NCBI GenBank assembly: GCA_003249215.1
Contig: QKJR01000020.1
Coordinates: 1 to 64,000, forward strand
Origin: Rhodobacterales bacterium
GTDB taxonomy: Bacteria; Pseudomonadota; Alphaproteobacteria; Rhodobacterales; Rhodobacteraceae
Length of the DNA: 64,000 nt
Direction: 5' to 3'
This document shows, in pieces, positions 16,564 to 25,843 of this stretch. Under the pieces are notes generated by a model that worked only from the letters and a program-made list of their open reading frames with translations, was not told the origin of the DNA and made no database searches. Both the position numbers and the translations under genes were made by a program. Every line of letters starts with the position of its first letter. Position 1 is the first letter of the stretch.

Positions 16564-17580
16564 ATGACAGCCCTTCCGCAATACGACCGCCTCGAGGCCC
16601 CCGGCATCTGGCGCGAAACGCCTCAGGCGCAGCGTCAGGAGGTGATCGTCTCCTTCGGCGATGCGACGCTGGTGATTGCCGATGACCGCTCGGCGCGGGC
16701 GCTGGCGCATTGGTCGCTGCCCGCGATGGTGCGGCGCAATCCCGGCAAGCGGCCCGCGCTTTATGCCCCCTCCGAAGAGGAGGGCGAAGAGCTCGAACTG
16801 GCCGACGAGACCATGATCGAGGCGATCGAGAAGGTTCATACCGTGCTCGAGGCGCGGCGCCCGCATCCCGGGCGGCTGCGCTCGGTCTTTTCGATCGGGG
16901 CCGGGGTGGCGCTTGCGGGGCTGGCGGTCCTGTGGCTGCCCGGGGCTCTGATCGAACAGGCCGCGCGGGTCGCGCCGCAGGCCAAGCGGGTCGAGATCGG
17001 CCGTCAGGTTCTGGCCGAACTTTCCACCCTGACGGGCGCGCCCTGCCGCGCGAGCTCGGGCGATGCCGCGCTCAAGGCGCTGGCCGCGCGGCTCTCGGGA
17101 CCTGAACAGATCCTCGTGCTGCCGCAGGCGCTCAAGGGCGCGCGGCGCCTGCCCGGCAAGATCGCGGTGATCGGGCGCGGGCTGATCGAGAAGGTCGACA
17201 CGCCCGAGGCCGCCGCGGGCCAGATCATCGCAGCCGAACTGGACGGGGTCGAACACGATCCGTTGCTGACGTTGCTGCGATGGGCGGGCGCGCGCGCGGC
17301 CTTCAAATTACTGACCACCGGCGATCTGCCAGCCTCCGCGCTCAAGGGCTATGGCGAGGTTCTGCTCGCCACCCCGCCCGCGCGCCCGGCCGACGAGCCG
17401 CTTCTGGCGGCCTTCGCGGCGGCGGGCGTGTCCTCGACGCCCTATGCCTTCTCGGTCGATCCCTCGGGCGAGAGCGTGCTCGGCCTGATCGAGGCCGATC
17501 CGTTCCGCGACGCGCCGGCGCCCCGCCCGGTGCTCGACGATGCGAACTGGGTCGCGCTGCAGGACATCTGCGGCGGCTAG
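16564..17580 (+). CDS. Conserved-looking hypothetical protein with M48-like, catalytically dead region
   Basis: I do not recognise a named family with confidence. The 338-residue protein has an acidic cytoplasmic N-terminal part (residues 1-100), one membrane segment (residues 112-130, IGAGVALAGLAVLWLPGAL) and a C-terminal domain. Residues 198-245 run like an M48 peptidase: IAVIGRGLIEKVDTPE, then a helix where HEXXH would stand but which reads AAELDGVEHDP, then LLRWAGARAAFK. If this is right, the zinc site is lost. Only one Cys-Arg pair (GAPCRASSG) stands out otherwise. The ATG has a weak ribosome site (GAGCAGGCCCGG). Membrane-anchored scaffold or chaperone roles are speculation. Confidence 0.7.
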   Translation: MTALPQYDRLEAPGIWRETPQAQRQEVIVSFGDATLVIADDRSARALAHWSLPAMVRRNPGKRPALYAPSEEEGEELELADETMIEAIEKVHTVLEARRPHPGRLRSVFSIGAGVALAGLAVLWLPGALIEQAARVAPQAKRVEIGRQVLAELSTLTGAPCRASSGDAALKALAARLSGPEQILVLPQALKGARRLPGKIAVIGRGLIEKVDTPEAAAGQIIAAELDGVEHDPLLTLLRWAGARAAFKLLTTGDLPASALKGYGEVLLATPPARPADEPLLAAFAAAGVSSTPYAFSVDPSGESVLGLIEADPFRDAPAPRPVLDDANWVALQDICGG

Positions 17581-17620
17581 ACGGAAAAGGGCGACCCGAA
17601 GGCCGCCCTTTGTCCGTTTC
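17581..17620. terminator. Bidirectional terminator between convergent genes
   Basis: AAAGGGCG at 17586-17593 pairs with CGCCCTTT at 17604-17611 around a 10-base loop, extended outside by ACGGA/TCCGT with two unpaired bases. It lies directly after the stop of the plus gene and 26 bp from the stop of the minus gene. Confidence 0.7.
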
Positions 17621-17645
17621 GCGCTCAGATCCGGGCTGGCCCGTT

Positions 17646-19391
17646 TCAGCGCAAGAAAGCATCTCCGAAGCCCGCCGCGCGCACCGCACCCAGCGCCCGT
17701 GCCGCATCCGCGGCCCCGATCGGCCCGGCATAGACGATCGTCAGCTTGCCCGCGGCCCCGCTCGCCACCGGCAGGCCCGCGGCGCGCAGCCGCGCCTTGG
17801 CGCCCTCGGCATTGCCGGCCACGGCGAAACTGCCGACCTGAATGTAACGCGCGGCGGCGGCCTGCACCTGCGGGGCGGCGGCAGGTTGGCTCAGCGCGGG
17901 ACGCGCGGTCTTCGTGACCACTTTCTCGGAGGCGGGGACCGATTTCGTGGAATAGATCACCGTCTCGGCGGGCGCCGCGGCATATTGATAGGGCGCGAGC
18001 GCCTCTTGCGGCACCTTGATCCGCAGGCGGGCCGCGGTCTTGGGCGTCACCGCGCGCGCGGGCACCTGATTGGTCCAGATCATCCCCATCGTGGCATCGC
18101 CCATCGCATCGCGCGGACCGCGATAGGGGTTCAGCCGGCCATCGGTGAAGGCGGCGCGATAGCCGCTCTCGTAGGATTTGCTCGACACGGCGACCGGCGC
18201 GAGCATCGTCTGTCCGGTCGGCGTGCGCAGACTGACCTCGGAGGGGACATAACCCTGCATCTGATAGGGGCTCTGGCGGGCATAGGATTGCTGCGGGCTA
18301 GGCCCGCCCGCCGCCGCCGGCGCAGGTCCGCCGGTGGTAACCGTCACATTATAGCCCGTGCCGCCGACCATGACCGGCCCGGGGACCGGGGCTGCATAGG
18401 CGGGGGCCGCATGGGCGGGGGCGCGATAGACCGGCGCGGTGCTCACCCGCGGCCCGAGGCCCGCGACCTGAAGACCCGGAAGACCCGCCGCATTGATGAA
18501 GCCCACAGGATCGGCAGTCTCGGCCGAGCAACGCAGCACGCGGCGCCCGTCCGACAGGTAATAGCGTTGGGCGACCGCGGCCCGGTTCGGGCAGGCGGCC
18601 GGGGCGGTAACGGTCTCGACGCGCAGGATACTGGGCGCACTGCCCGCGACCGGGGCCGCGGCGAAGACGCTCGGCGCCATGCCGACCGGCGCGGCCATCG
18701 GCGCGCCCGGCAGGGGCAGCGGCGCCAGACGCCCACCGGCATAGGTATAGGGCGAGACATAGCCGCCCGGGGTGGCAGGCGTGGCCGCCGGGGTCGGCGC
18801 GGGCACCGCGACAGGGGGTATCACGGGCGCCACGGCAGGCAAGGGCTTGGCAGGGGTAACAGGTGCCGCCTTCGGACCGATCCGCGGCGGCGTCGTGGTC
18901 AGCGCGATGGTCGGCATCGGCTTGCCCACGAAGGGCGTCGGCTCGAAGGGCGAGGGCACAGCGGCGGTGGTGCGCACCGGGGCGGGCGCGGCCTTCGGCG
19001 TCTGGGCGACCTTCGGGGCAGGAACGGCGATCGCAACAGCGACGGGCGGGGCTACGGGTGCAGGCGCGGCAACGGCTGCAGGGGCCGGGGCGGCCTCGGG
19101 TTCGGCCACCGGGGCCGATTTCGCGATATCGAGCACCTTCTCATTGCCGGAGAAGGTCGGCTTGTAACCACAGAGTTGCTTGCGGCCGCGGTCGATCCGC
19201 GGCACCCAGTTCACCGCCGAGCCATAGCCCGCGCGCACGAAGACGCAGCCCGTGCTGTCGACATATTGGCGCCCGGTGTAGGAGGCGGGCGGCACTTCGG
19301 CCGGGCCATTCAGGTCCATCTCGGCGCGCACCGCACCCGCCCCAAATGCGGTGAGCACGATCACCGACGTCAAAACAGCCCGAAACCCCAT
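17646..19391 (-). CDS. Secreted/periplasmic SPOR-domain protein with Pro/Ala-rich linker
   Basis: 581-residue exported protein. It begins with a signal peptide (about residues 1-23, ending GAVRA), then a small cysteine-containing region (DSTGCVFVRAGYGSAVNWVP, then LCGYKP). A long Ala/Pro/Val-rich low-complexity linker (residues 75-260) follows. A second CPNRA...YYLSDGRRVLRC patch lies near 310-345, then another linker. A C-terminal SPOR domain (residues 510-580, RYIQVGSFAVAGNAEGAKAR) is expected to bind denuded septal peptidoglycan. I chose the ATG at 19391 with GGGGGTGG before it; a GTG lies 15 bases upstream. A role in division or cell-wall turnover is inferred from SPOR. Confidence 0.82.
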   Translation of the reverse strand: MGFRAVLTSVIVLTAFGAGAVRAEMDLNGPAEVPPASYTGRQYVDSTGCVFVRAGYGSAVNWVPRIDRGRKQLCGYKPTFSGNEKVLDIAKSAPVAEPEAAPAPAAVAAPAPVAPPVAVAIAVPAPKVAQTPKAAPAPVRTTAAVPSPFEPTPFVGKPMPTIALTTTPPRIGPKAAPVTPAKPLPAVAPVIPPVAVPAPTPAATPATPGGYVSPYTYAGGRLAPLPLPGAPMAAPVGMAPSVFAAAPVAGSAPSILRVETVTAPAACPNRAAVAQRYYLSDGRRVLRCSAETADPVGFINAAGLPGLQVAGLGPRVSTAPVYRAPAHAAPAYAAPVPGPVMVGGTGYNVTVTTGGPAPAAAGGPSPQQSYARQSPYQMQGYVPSEVSLRTPTGQTMLAPVAVSSKSYESGYRAAFTDGRLNPYRGPRDAMGDATMGMIWTNQVPARAVTPKTAARLRIKVPQEALAPYQYAAAPAETVIYSTKSVPASEKVVTKTARPALSQPAAAPQVQAAAARYIQVGSFAVAGNAEGAKARLRAAGLPVASGAAGKLTIVYAGPIGAADAARALGAVRAAGFGDAFLR

Positions 19392-19457
19392 TGCCACCCC
19401 CGTCACAGTTCCCCGAAAAATGCCGCAAGCCTGCCGCGGAGTAAAGGGGAAAGGGGC

Positions 19458-20090
19458 TTATTTTGTGCCGAACATCCGGTCGCCCGCATCCCCTAGCCCC
19501 GGCACGATATAGCCGTGGTCATTGAGGTGATCGTCGAGCGAGGCGGTGACGATCGGCACATCGGGGTGCGCCTCGCGCATCCGCGCCACGCCCTCGGGCG
19601 CCGCCAGAAGGCAGAGGAAGCGGATGTTCTTGGCGCCCTTCTCCTTCAAGAGATCGATCGCCGCGACCGAACTGTTGCCGGTGGCAAGCATCGGATCGAC
19701 GACGATGGTCATGCGATTGTCGAGCTCGGCCGGCACCTTGCAGTAATATTGCACAGGCTTGAGCGTCTCGGGGTCGCGGTAGAGGCCGACGAAGCCCACC
19801 CGCGCCGCAGGGATCAGCTCGAGGATCCCGTCCAAGAGCCCGTTGCCCGCCCGCAAGATCGAGATCAGCGCGAGCTTCTTGCCCTCGAGGATCGGCGCAT
19901 CCATCGGGCAGAGCGGCGTGTCGATGGTCTTCGTCGTCAGCTCCAACCCGCGGGTCACCTCATAGCCCAAGAGCAGGCTGATCTCGCGCAAAAGCTGGCG
20001 GAAGCTCGCGGTCGAAGTGTCCTTCTCGCGCATCAGGGTGAGTTTGTGCTGCACCAGCGGGTGGTCCACCACGGTCAGATGTTCGGTCAT
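19458..20090 (-). CDS. upp: Uracil phosphoribosyltransferase
   Basis: Converts uracil and PRPP to UMP. At 210 residues it has normal length. The PRPP-binding loop is [12 protein letters not shown] (residues 129-140), with the uracil-binding end [18 protein letters not shown] at the C-terminus. It is the last gene of the pyrimidine salvage unit cdd-deoA-deoB-upp, 20 bp after deoB. Placing upp with thymidine phosphorylase and cytidine deaminase lets the cell recover uracil released from uridine and deoxyuridine. Confidence 0.97.
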   Translation of the reverse strand: MTEHLTVVDHPLVQHKLTLMREKDTSTASFRQLLREISLLLGYEVTRGLELTTKTIDTPLCPMDAPILEGKKLALISILRAGNGLLDGILELIPAARVGFVGLYRDPETLKPVQYYCKVPAELDNRMTIVVDPMLATGNSSVAAIDLLKEKGAKNIRFLCLLAAPEGVARMREAHPDVPIVTASLDDHLNDHGYIVPGLGDAGDRMFGTK

Positions 20091-20110
20091 GTTCGTCCCC
20101 GTCGGTTCTG

Positions 20111-21337
20111 TCAGTCGAGAAAGGATTGGCCCGCGCCGCGCGGCCCGAGCCCGAGATGCGCCGCGACCGAGGCCGCGACATCGGCATAGGCCACCTGCCC
20201 CAGCGCCCGCGCGCCCTGCCCCTGCCCCGCGATCTGGCCCACCACCGGCACGCGCTCGCGGGTGTGGTCGGTGCCGGTCCAGCTCGGGTCATTGCCATGA
20301 TCGGCGGTGAAGAGCACGAGATCGCCGGGCCGCAGCAGCGCCATGAACCGCCCCGCCACCCCGTCGAACCATTCGAGCGCCCGGGCATAGCCCGAGATGT
20401 CGCGGCGATGGCCATAGAGGCTGTCGAATTCGACGAAATTGGCGAAGGTCAGGCTACCCTCCTCGGCGTCGGTGCCGAGCGCTAGCAGATACTCGGCCAG
20501 ATCGGCGTCGGATTTGCCCTTGTGCAGATGGGTGATGCCGCGATGGCTGAAAATGTCGCCGATCTTGCCGATCGCATGGGTCACGCGGCCCTCGGCCTCG
20601 GCCCAGTCCAGAAGCGTGGGCGCGGGCGGGGCGATGGCGAAATCGCGGCGGTTCGGGGTGCGGGTGAAGGCGCCGGGCCGCCCGGTGAAGGGGCGCGCGA
20701 TGACCCGGCCGACCTTCATCGCATGCAGCGTCGGTGCGATATCCTGACAAAGCTGCAGGAGCCGCGGCAGGCCGAAGCTTTCCTCATGCGCGGCGATCTG
20801 AAAGACAGAGTCGGCCGAGGTGTAGCAGATCGGCCAGCCGGTGCGCATGTGCTCCTCGCCGAGGCGCGCGATGATCTCGGTGCCCGAGGCGTGGCAATTG
20901 CCGAGAATGCCTTCGGTGCCCGCAGCAGTGCAGACCTCGGCCACCAGATCGGTCGGAAAACTCTGCTCATGCGCGGTGAAATAATGCCAATCCCAAGGCA
21001 CCGGCACCCCGGCCAGCTCCCAATGCCCCGAAGGCGTGTCCTTGCCCGGAGAGATCTCGTTGGCCGCGCCCCAAAGGCCCGCGGGGGTGGCACCAAGCCC
21101 CGGCACATGCATCCCCGAGGCGAGTTCCAGTGCCGCGCCAAGACCCAGCGCATCGAGATGGGGCATCCTGAGCAGCCCCGAACGCCCGTTCTCGGCCTCG
21201 CCCGCAGCGCAGACCTGCGCGATATGCCCGAGCGTGCAGGCGCCGGTGTCGGGGCGCCCGTCGTTGAAGAAGCGGTCGGCATCCTGCGCGCCGCCAATCC
21301 CCACCGAATCCATCACGATCAGGAAAGCGCGGCTCAT
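20111..21337 (-). CDS. deoB: Phosphopentomutase
   Basis: Interconverts (deoxy)ribose 1-phosphate and 5-phosphate, feeding sugar from nucleosides into central metabolism. It has 408 residues, normal for DeoB. The alkaline-phosphatase-superfamily metal motifs are visible: [16 protein letters not shown] at the N-terminus with the phosphoacceptor threonine near residue 90 ([10 protein letters not shown]), and [12 protein letters not shown] with GTDHTRE near 335-355. It overlaps deoA by 4 nt (ATGA). Confidence 0.97.
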   Translation of the reverse strand: MSRAFLIVMDSVGIGGAQDADRFFNDGRPDTGACTLGHIAQVCAAGEAENGRSGLLRMPHLDALGLGAALELASGMHVPGLGATPAGLWGAANEISPGKDTPSGHWELAGVPVPWDWHYFTAHEQSFPTDLVAEVCTAAGTEGILGNCHASGTEIIARLGEEHMRTGWPICYTSADSVFQIAAHEESFGLPRLLQLCQDIAPTLHAMKVGRVIARPFTGRPGAFTRTPNRRDFAIAPPAPTLLDWAEAEGRVTHAIGKIGDIFSHRGITHLHKGKSDADLAEYLLALGTDAEEGSLTFANFVEFDSLYGHRRDISGYARALEWFDGVAGRFMALLRPGDLVLFTADHGNDPSWTGTDHTRERVPVVGQIAGQGQGARALGQVAYADVAASVAAHLGLGPRGAGQSFLD

Positions 21338-22665
21338 GACAGCACCCCCGCATCCTCGGGCCCGATCCGCTCATGGATCAGCGGCGGCTCTTCGGGCAGG
21401 CTCTCGCTCAGCTCATAGGCCGCCAACACAGCGGCCACCGCGGCCTCGGCGCGGTCCTCGGAACTGGCATGGACCATGGCGATCGGCTCGCCCGCGGCCA
21501 TTTCCTCACCGATCACGGCGAGCCCCGAGAGGCCCACCGAGGGGTTGATCTTGTCGGTGCCCACGAGCCGCCCGCCGCCGAGCCGCACCACCGCCTCGCC
21601 AAGGGCCCGCGCATTGACACGGGCGACGAAGCCCGCGAGCGGGCTCGGCACGATCTTGAACACCGGCGCCGAGGGCAGCCGATCGGGGTAACGCTCGACG
21701 AAATCCGCAGGGCCGCCGAGGGCCGCGACCATCCGCCCGAAGGTCTCGGCCGCGCGGCCGGTCTCGAGCGCATGGTCGATCAACGCCGCCCCGGCATCCA
21801 TGTCCTCGGCCTTGCCGGCAAGCACGAGCGCTTCGCCACCCAAGGCCGCCGTCACATCCCAGAGCGCCTCGTTGACCGAAGTGCCGGTCAGCGTCTCCAT
21901 CACCTCGAGCACCTCGAGCGCATTGCCCGCGGAATGGCCGAGGCTCTGGTTCATATCGGTGATCAGCGCCGAGGTCTTGCAGCCCGCGCCGTTCGCCGTG
22001 GCGACGAGGCTGAGCGCGAGCGCCCGCGCGCTCTCGGCATCGGGCATGAAGGCGCCCGAGCCCACCTTGACGTCGAGCACCAGCCCCTCGAGCCCGGCGG
22101 CGAGTTTCTTCGAGAGGATCGAGGCGGTGATCAGGTCGATGTTCTCGACCGTCGAGGAAATGTCACGAATGCCGTAAAGGCGCTTGTCGGCCGGGGCAAT
22201 CTCGCCCGTCGCGCCGACGATCGCGCAGCCGACATCGGCTACGACGCGTTGGAGCACATCGACACCGGGCAGCGCGCGATAGCCCGGGATCGCCTCCATC
22301 TTGTCGAGGGTCCCGCCGGTATGGCCAAGCCCCCGCCCCGAGATCATCGGCACGAAAACGCCACAGGCCGCCAGCGCCGGCGCCAGAAGCAGCGAAACCG
22401 AGTCGCCGATCCCGCCGGTCGAATGCTTGTCGATCACCGGCCCGGGCAGATCCCAGCGCATCACCTGACCCGAGTCACGCATCGCCCGGGTCAGCGCGAC
22501 GCGCCCCTGCGGGCCGATCCCCTTGAGGAAGACCGCCATTGCGAAGGCGCCCGCCTGCGCATCCGAGACATCGCCACTGGCAAGCCCCTGCGCAAACCAA
22601 GTGGCCGCCTCGGGGCTCAGGCCCCGACCGTCGCGCACGGCGGCGATGACGCTGCGGGCATCCAT
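21334..22665 (-). CDS. deoA: Thymidine phosphorylase
   Basis: Splits thymidine or deoxyuridine with phosphate to give base and deoxyribose 1-phosphate. The protein has 443 residues. The family signature is KHSTGGIGDSVSLLLAPA followed by GRGLGHTGGTLDKMEAIPG (residues 81-125), with the pyrimidine-binding DVKVGSGAFM near 190. I chose the ATG at 22665, which overlaps the cdd stop as ATGA; the longer upstream frame reads through cdd and is spurious. Confidence 0.96.
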   Translation of the reverse strand: MDARSVIAAVRDGRGLSPEAATWFAQGLASGDVSDAQAGAFAMAVFLKGIGPQGRVALTRAMRDSGQVMRWDLPGPVIDKHSTGGIGDSVSLLLAPALAACGVFVPMISGRGLGHTGGTLDKMEAIPGYRALPGVDVLQRVVADVGCAIVGATGEIAPADKRLYGIRDISSTVENIDLITASILSKKLAAGLEGLVLDVKVGSGAFMPDAESARALALSLVATANGAGCKTSALITDMNQSLGHSAGNALEVLEVMETLTGTSVNEALWDVTAALGGEALVLAGKAEDMDAGAALIDHALETGRAAETFGRMVAALGGPADFVERYPDRLPSAPVFKIVPSPLAGFVARVNARALGEAVVRLGGGRLVGTDKINPSVGLSGLAVIGEEMAAGEPIAMVHASSEDRAEAAVAAVLAAYELSESLPEEPPLIHERIGPEDAGVLS

Positions 22666-23057
22666 CAGACGTTGTCCATGTGGCTCATGTCGAAGCGCCC
22701 CGGCAGGAGATCGCCGATCGTGGTTTCCAGCCGCGCGCCCGAGGTCGTAGCAAGCGTCACCGGCACCTCGGCCTTGCCGAATTCGGCGAGCTTCTGGCGG
22801 CAACCGCCGCAGGGCGGCACCGGGGTCGGGCTGTCGGCGATCACCACGACCTCGACCAGTTCCGTCTCGCCCGCCGCGCACATTGCGGCAATGGCGCCGG
22901 CCTCGGCGCAAGTGCCCTCAGGGTAGGCCACATTCTCGACGTTCACGCCCTGATAGATCGCGCCCGACTTGCCGCGGATCGCCGCGCCGACCTTGAACTT
23001 GGAATAGGGCGCATAGGCATTCTCGCGCACCTTCGTCGCGGCATCGAGCAGGGACAT
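22665..23057 (-). CDS. cdd: Cytidine deaminase (tetrameric type)
   Basis: Deaminates cytidine or deoxycytidine to uridine or deoxyuridine using zinc. It has 130 residues, typical of the homotetrameric class. Zinc ligands are the Cys in TCAEAGAI with catalytic Glu (near 50-54) and the pair in PPCGGCRQ (near 84-88). The start at 23057 has a clear GGAGGC ribosome site. It is the first gene of the salvage operon and divergent from maeB. Confidence 0.96.
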   Translation of the reverse strand: MSLLDAATKVRENAYAPYSKFKVGAAIRGKSGAIYQGVNVENVAYPEGTCAEAGAIAAMCAAGETELVEVVVIADSPTPVPPCGGCRQKLAEFGKAEVPVTLATTSGARLETTIGDLLPGRFDMSHMDNV

Positions 23058-23195
23058 TCGGGCCTCCGGTCTGATTTGTCCAAACGGTTCGGTTTTGATC
23101 CTGCGCCGCGGCCGCGCCCGATGCAAGCGGCGCCATGCGCGCGCGGGCCTCAAAGGCCGCAGCCGACGGCCCCGTCATGCTCGGGTTCATGCACG

Positions 23196-23211
23196 GCGCC
23201 ATGCATGGCGC
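23196..23211. promoter_or_regulatory. Perfect 16-bp palindrome between cdd and maeB
   Basis: GCGCCATGCATGGCGC is a gapless perfect palindrome in the 244-bp gap between the divergent cdd operon and maeB. Its position suits an operator for one or both units. No regulator gene lies next to it. A weaker dyad, GTTTA-AGGC-TAAAC at 23269-23282, lies just upstream of maeB. Confidence 0.5.
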
Positions 23212-23301
23212 GAAACCCCGCCCGCGCGGCGAGAACGCATTCCGCCTATTTCCCCCGCGCCCCATTTAGTTTAAGGCTAAACCAGTTTCAGGGAGACCCC
23301 A

Positions 23302-25581
23302 ATGACCGAAGACCGGCTGGATCCGGCGCGTCACCCCGCGCTCGACTATCATGAATTCCCCAAGCCCGGGAAACTCGAGATCCGCGCAACCAAGCCGCTC
23401 GCCAACGGCCGCGACCTGAGCCGCGCCTATTCGCCCGGCGTCGCCGAGGCCTGCCTCGAGATCAAGGCCGATCCGGCGACCGCGGCGCGCTATACTGCAC
23501 GGGGCAACCTCGTCGCGGTCGTGTCGAACGGCACCGCGGTGCTGGGCTTGGGCAATATCGGGGCGCTCGCGTCGAAGCCGGTGATGGAGGGCAAGGCGGT
23601 CCTCTTCAAGAAATTCGCCAATATCGACTGTTTCGACCTCGAACTGAACGAGCCCGACCCGGTGAAACTCGCCGAGATCGTCTGCGCCCTCGAGCCCTCC
23701 TTCGGCGCGATCAACCTCGAGGACATTAAGGCGCCCGACTGCTTCATCGTGGAAAAGATCTGCCGCGAGCGGATGAACATTCCGGTCTTCCACGACGATC
23801 AGCACGGCACCGCCATCGTCGTGGGCGCGGCGGCCACCAATGCGCTCAAGATCGCGGGCAAAAAGTTCGAGGACATCAAGATCGTCTCGACCGGCGGCGG
23901 CGCGGCGGGGATCGCCTGCCTCAACATGCTGCTGAAACTGGGCGTCAAGCGCGAGAATGTTTGGCTCTGCGACATCAAGGGCCTCGTCTATGAGGGCCGC
24001 ACCGAGGAGATGACGCCGCAAAAGGCCGCCTATGCGCAGACATCCGACCTGCGCAGCCTCGATCAGGTGATCGAAGGCGCCGACATGTTCCTCGGCCTCT
24101 CCGGCCCCGGCGTTCTGACACCCGAGATGGTCGCGAAAATGACCGATCGGCCGATTGTCTTCGCGCTTGCGAACCCCACGCCGGAGATCCTGCCCGACGA
24201 CGTGCGCACCGTTGCCCCGAACGCAATCATCGCCACCGGGCGCAGCGATTTTCCCAATCAGGTCAACAACGTCCTGTGCTTCCCCTTCATCTTCCGCGCC
24301 GCCCTCGATGTGGGCGCCACGCAGATCAACGACGAGATGCAGCTCGCCTGCATCGAGGGGATCGCCGCGCTCGCCCGCGCCACCACCAGCGCCGAGGCCG
24401 CCGCCGCCTATCGTGGCGAGAAGCTGAGCTTCGGCCCCGATTACCTGATCCCGAAACCCTTCGATCCGCGGTTGATCGGCACCGTGGCCAAGGCCGTCGC
24501 CCGCGCCGCGATGGAGACCGGCGTGGCCACCCGGCAGATCGAGGACCTCGACGCCTACAAGCGCCGCCTCGACGGTTCGGTCTTCAAATCGGCCCTGCTG
24601 ATGCGCCCGGTCTTCGAGGCCGCGGCCACCGCCACGCGCCGCATCGTCTTTGCCGAGGGCGAGGATGAGCGCGTGTTGCGCGCCGCCAATGCGATGATCG
24701 AGGAAACCACCGACCGCCCGATCCTGATCGGCCGCCCCGAGGTTCTGGAAAAACGCTGCGAGCGCGCAGGCCTGCCGATCCGGCCGGGCACCGATTTCGA
24801 GGTGGTAAACCCCGAAAACGACCCCCGCTATCGCGATTACTGGGGCACCTATCACGAGCTGATGGCGCGGCGCGGCATCTCGCCCGATCTGGCGCGCGCG
24901 ATCATGCGCACCAACACCACCGCCATCGCCGCGATCATGGTGCATCGCGACGAGGCCGACAGCATGATCTGCGGCACCTTCGGGCAATATCTGTGGCACC
25001 TGAAATACGTCCGCGAGATCCTCGCGCGCGGCAAGCTGCATCCGATCGGCGCACTCAGCCTGATGATCCTCGAGGATGCGCCGCTGTTCATCGCCGACAC
25101 TCATGTGAACCCCGAGCCGACGCCCGAGCAGATCGCCGAGACGGTGATCGGCGCCGCGCGCCACGTGCGCCGCTTCGGCCTCTCGCCGCGGGTCGCGCTC
25201 TGCTCGCACAGCCAGTTCGGCAACCTCGACACCGATTCGGGCCGGCGGATGCGCGCGGCGATGGACCTGCTCGAGGCGCGAGAGGTCGACTTCGCCTTCG
25301 AGGGCGAGATGCATGTCGATGCGGCCCTCGATCAGACGATCCGCGACCGGCTGCTGCCCGCCTCGCGCTTCGAAGGAGCGGCGAACGTGCTCGTCTTCGC
25401 CAATAACGACGCGGCCTCGGGGGTGCGAAATATCCTGAAGATGAAGGCCGGCGGGCTTGAGGTCGGGCCGATCCTGATGGGGATGGGCAACAAGGCGCAT
25501 ATCGTGACGCCCTCGATCACCACGCGGGGTCTTTTGAACATGTCGGCCATCGCCGGCACGCCGGTCGCGCATTACGGCTGA
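23302..25581 (+). CDS. maeB: NADP-dependent malic enzyme with C-terminal phosphotransacetylase-like domain
   Basis: Oxidatively decarboxylates malate to pyruvate, linking the TCA cycle to gluconeogenesis. The 759-residue length is that of the MaeB hybrid. Residues 20-155 are the malic N-domain ([15 protein letters not shown]), 165-405 the NAD(P)-binding domain ([15 protein letters not shown]), and 430-755 a phosphotransacetylase-like domain ([15 protein letters not shown]). In known MaeB proteins that last domain is regulatory, binding acetyl-CoA, and not catalytic. The ATG at 23302 follows CAGGGAGA. Its neighbour prpE also feeds the C3-C4 node. Confidence 0.95.
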   Translation: MTEDRLDPARHPALDYHEFPKPGKLEIRATKPLANGRDLSRAYSPGVAEACLEIKADPATAARYTARGNLVAVVSNGTAVLGLGNIGALASKPVMEGKAVLFKKFANIDCFDLELNEPDPVKLAEIVCALEPSFGAINLEDIKAPDCFIVEKICRERMNIPVFHDDQHGTAIVVGAAATNALKIAGKKFEDIKIVSTGGGAAGIACLNMLLKLGVKRENVWLCDIKGLVYEGRTEEMTPQKAAYAQTSDLRSLDQVIEGADMFLGLSGPGVLTPEMVAKMTDRPIVFALANPTPEILPDDVRTVAPNAIIATGRSDFPNQVNNVLCFPFIFRAALDVGATQINDEMQLACIEGIAALARATTSAEAAAAYRGEKLSFGPDYLIPKPFDPRLIGTVAKAVARAAMETGVATRQIEDLDAYKRRLDGSVFKSALLMRPVFEAAATATRRIVFAEGEDERVLRAANAMIEETTDRPILIGRPEVLEKRCERAGLPIRPGTDFEVVNPENDPRYRDYWGTYHELMARRGISPDLARAIMRTNTTAIAAIMVHRDEADSMICGTFGQYLWHLKYVREILARGKLHPIGALSLMILEDAPLFIADTHVNPEPTPEQIAETVIGAARHVRRFGLSPRVALCSHSQFGNLDTDSGRRMRAAMDLLEAREVDFAFEGEMHVDAALDQTIRDRLLPASRFEGAANVLVFANNDAASGVRNILKMKAGGLEVGPILMGMGNKAHIVTPSITTRGLLNMSAIAGTPVAHYG

Positions 25582-25587
25582 GACCGG

Positions 25588-25614
25588 GCGGGGCGGCACG
25601 CGTGCGCGCCCCGC
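25588..25614 (+). terminator. Hairpin after maeB
   Basis: GCGGGGCG pairs with CGCCCCGC around an 11-base loop that contains the palindrome GCACGCGTGC. It starts 7 bp after the stop. There is no T-run, so termination strength is uncertain. Confidence 0.5.
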
Positions 25615-25662
25615 AAGCCCCTCCGATCCCCGCAAGGCAGCTTTGCGCCCCGCGCAGAAAAC

Positions 25663-25795
25663 TTTGCAAATACCGGACAGGGAGCGAACAAGCCAAGCGC
25701 AGGGCGGGACTTTGCAAAAATTTGCGGGATGATTTCGCGGATTTCTGCATAATTTCGCGCCAAACCGCCCCAGCGCCCCGCAAGAATCTTGCGGG
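25663..25795. promoter_or_regulatory. TTTGCAAA-type operator sites upstream of prpE (putative ScfR/PccR boxes)
   Basis: TTTGCAAA occurs at 25663-25670 and again at 25711-25718; the second is followed after two bases by TTTGCGGG (25721-25728). A clean dyad CCCGCAA-GAATC-TTGCGGG sits at 25777-25795, about 50 bp before the prpE start. From memory, PccR, a short-chain acyl-CoA regulator of Rhodobacter sphaeroides, recognises paired TTTGCAAA blocks. The match to propionyl-CoA metabolism is striking, though spacing here differs. Confidence 0.55.
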
Positions 25796-25843
25796 AATCT
25801 TTCAGCCTGCCTAACAAGCAATCAAGCTTGGAGGAGGCATACG

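Noticed and set aside
18760-19100. Short repeated GC motifs resembling tandem repeats
   Set aside because: They encode the Ala/Pro/Val linker of the SPOR protein and are protein-level low complexity, not a DNA element or CRISPR.
17280-19496. 738-codon plus-strand frame opposite the SPOR gene
   Set aside because: Gly/Arg-rich, produced by the Ala/Pro repeats of the SPOR protein read backwards; starts inside another gene.
23266-25821. 851-codon minus-strand frame opposite maeB
   Set aside because: Antisense shadow of maeB, with low-complexity composition and no plausible ribosome site.
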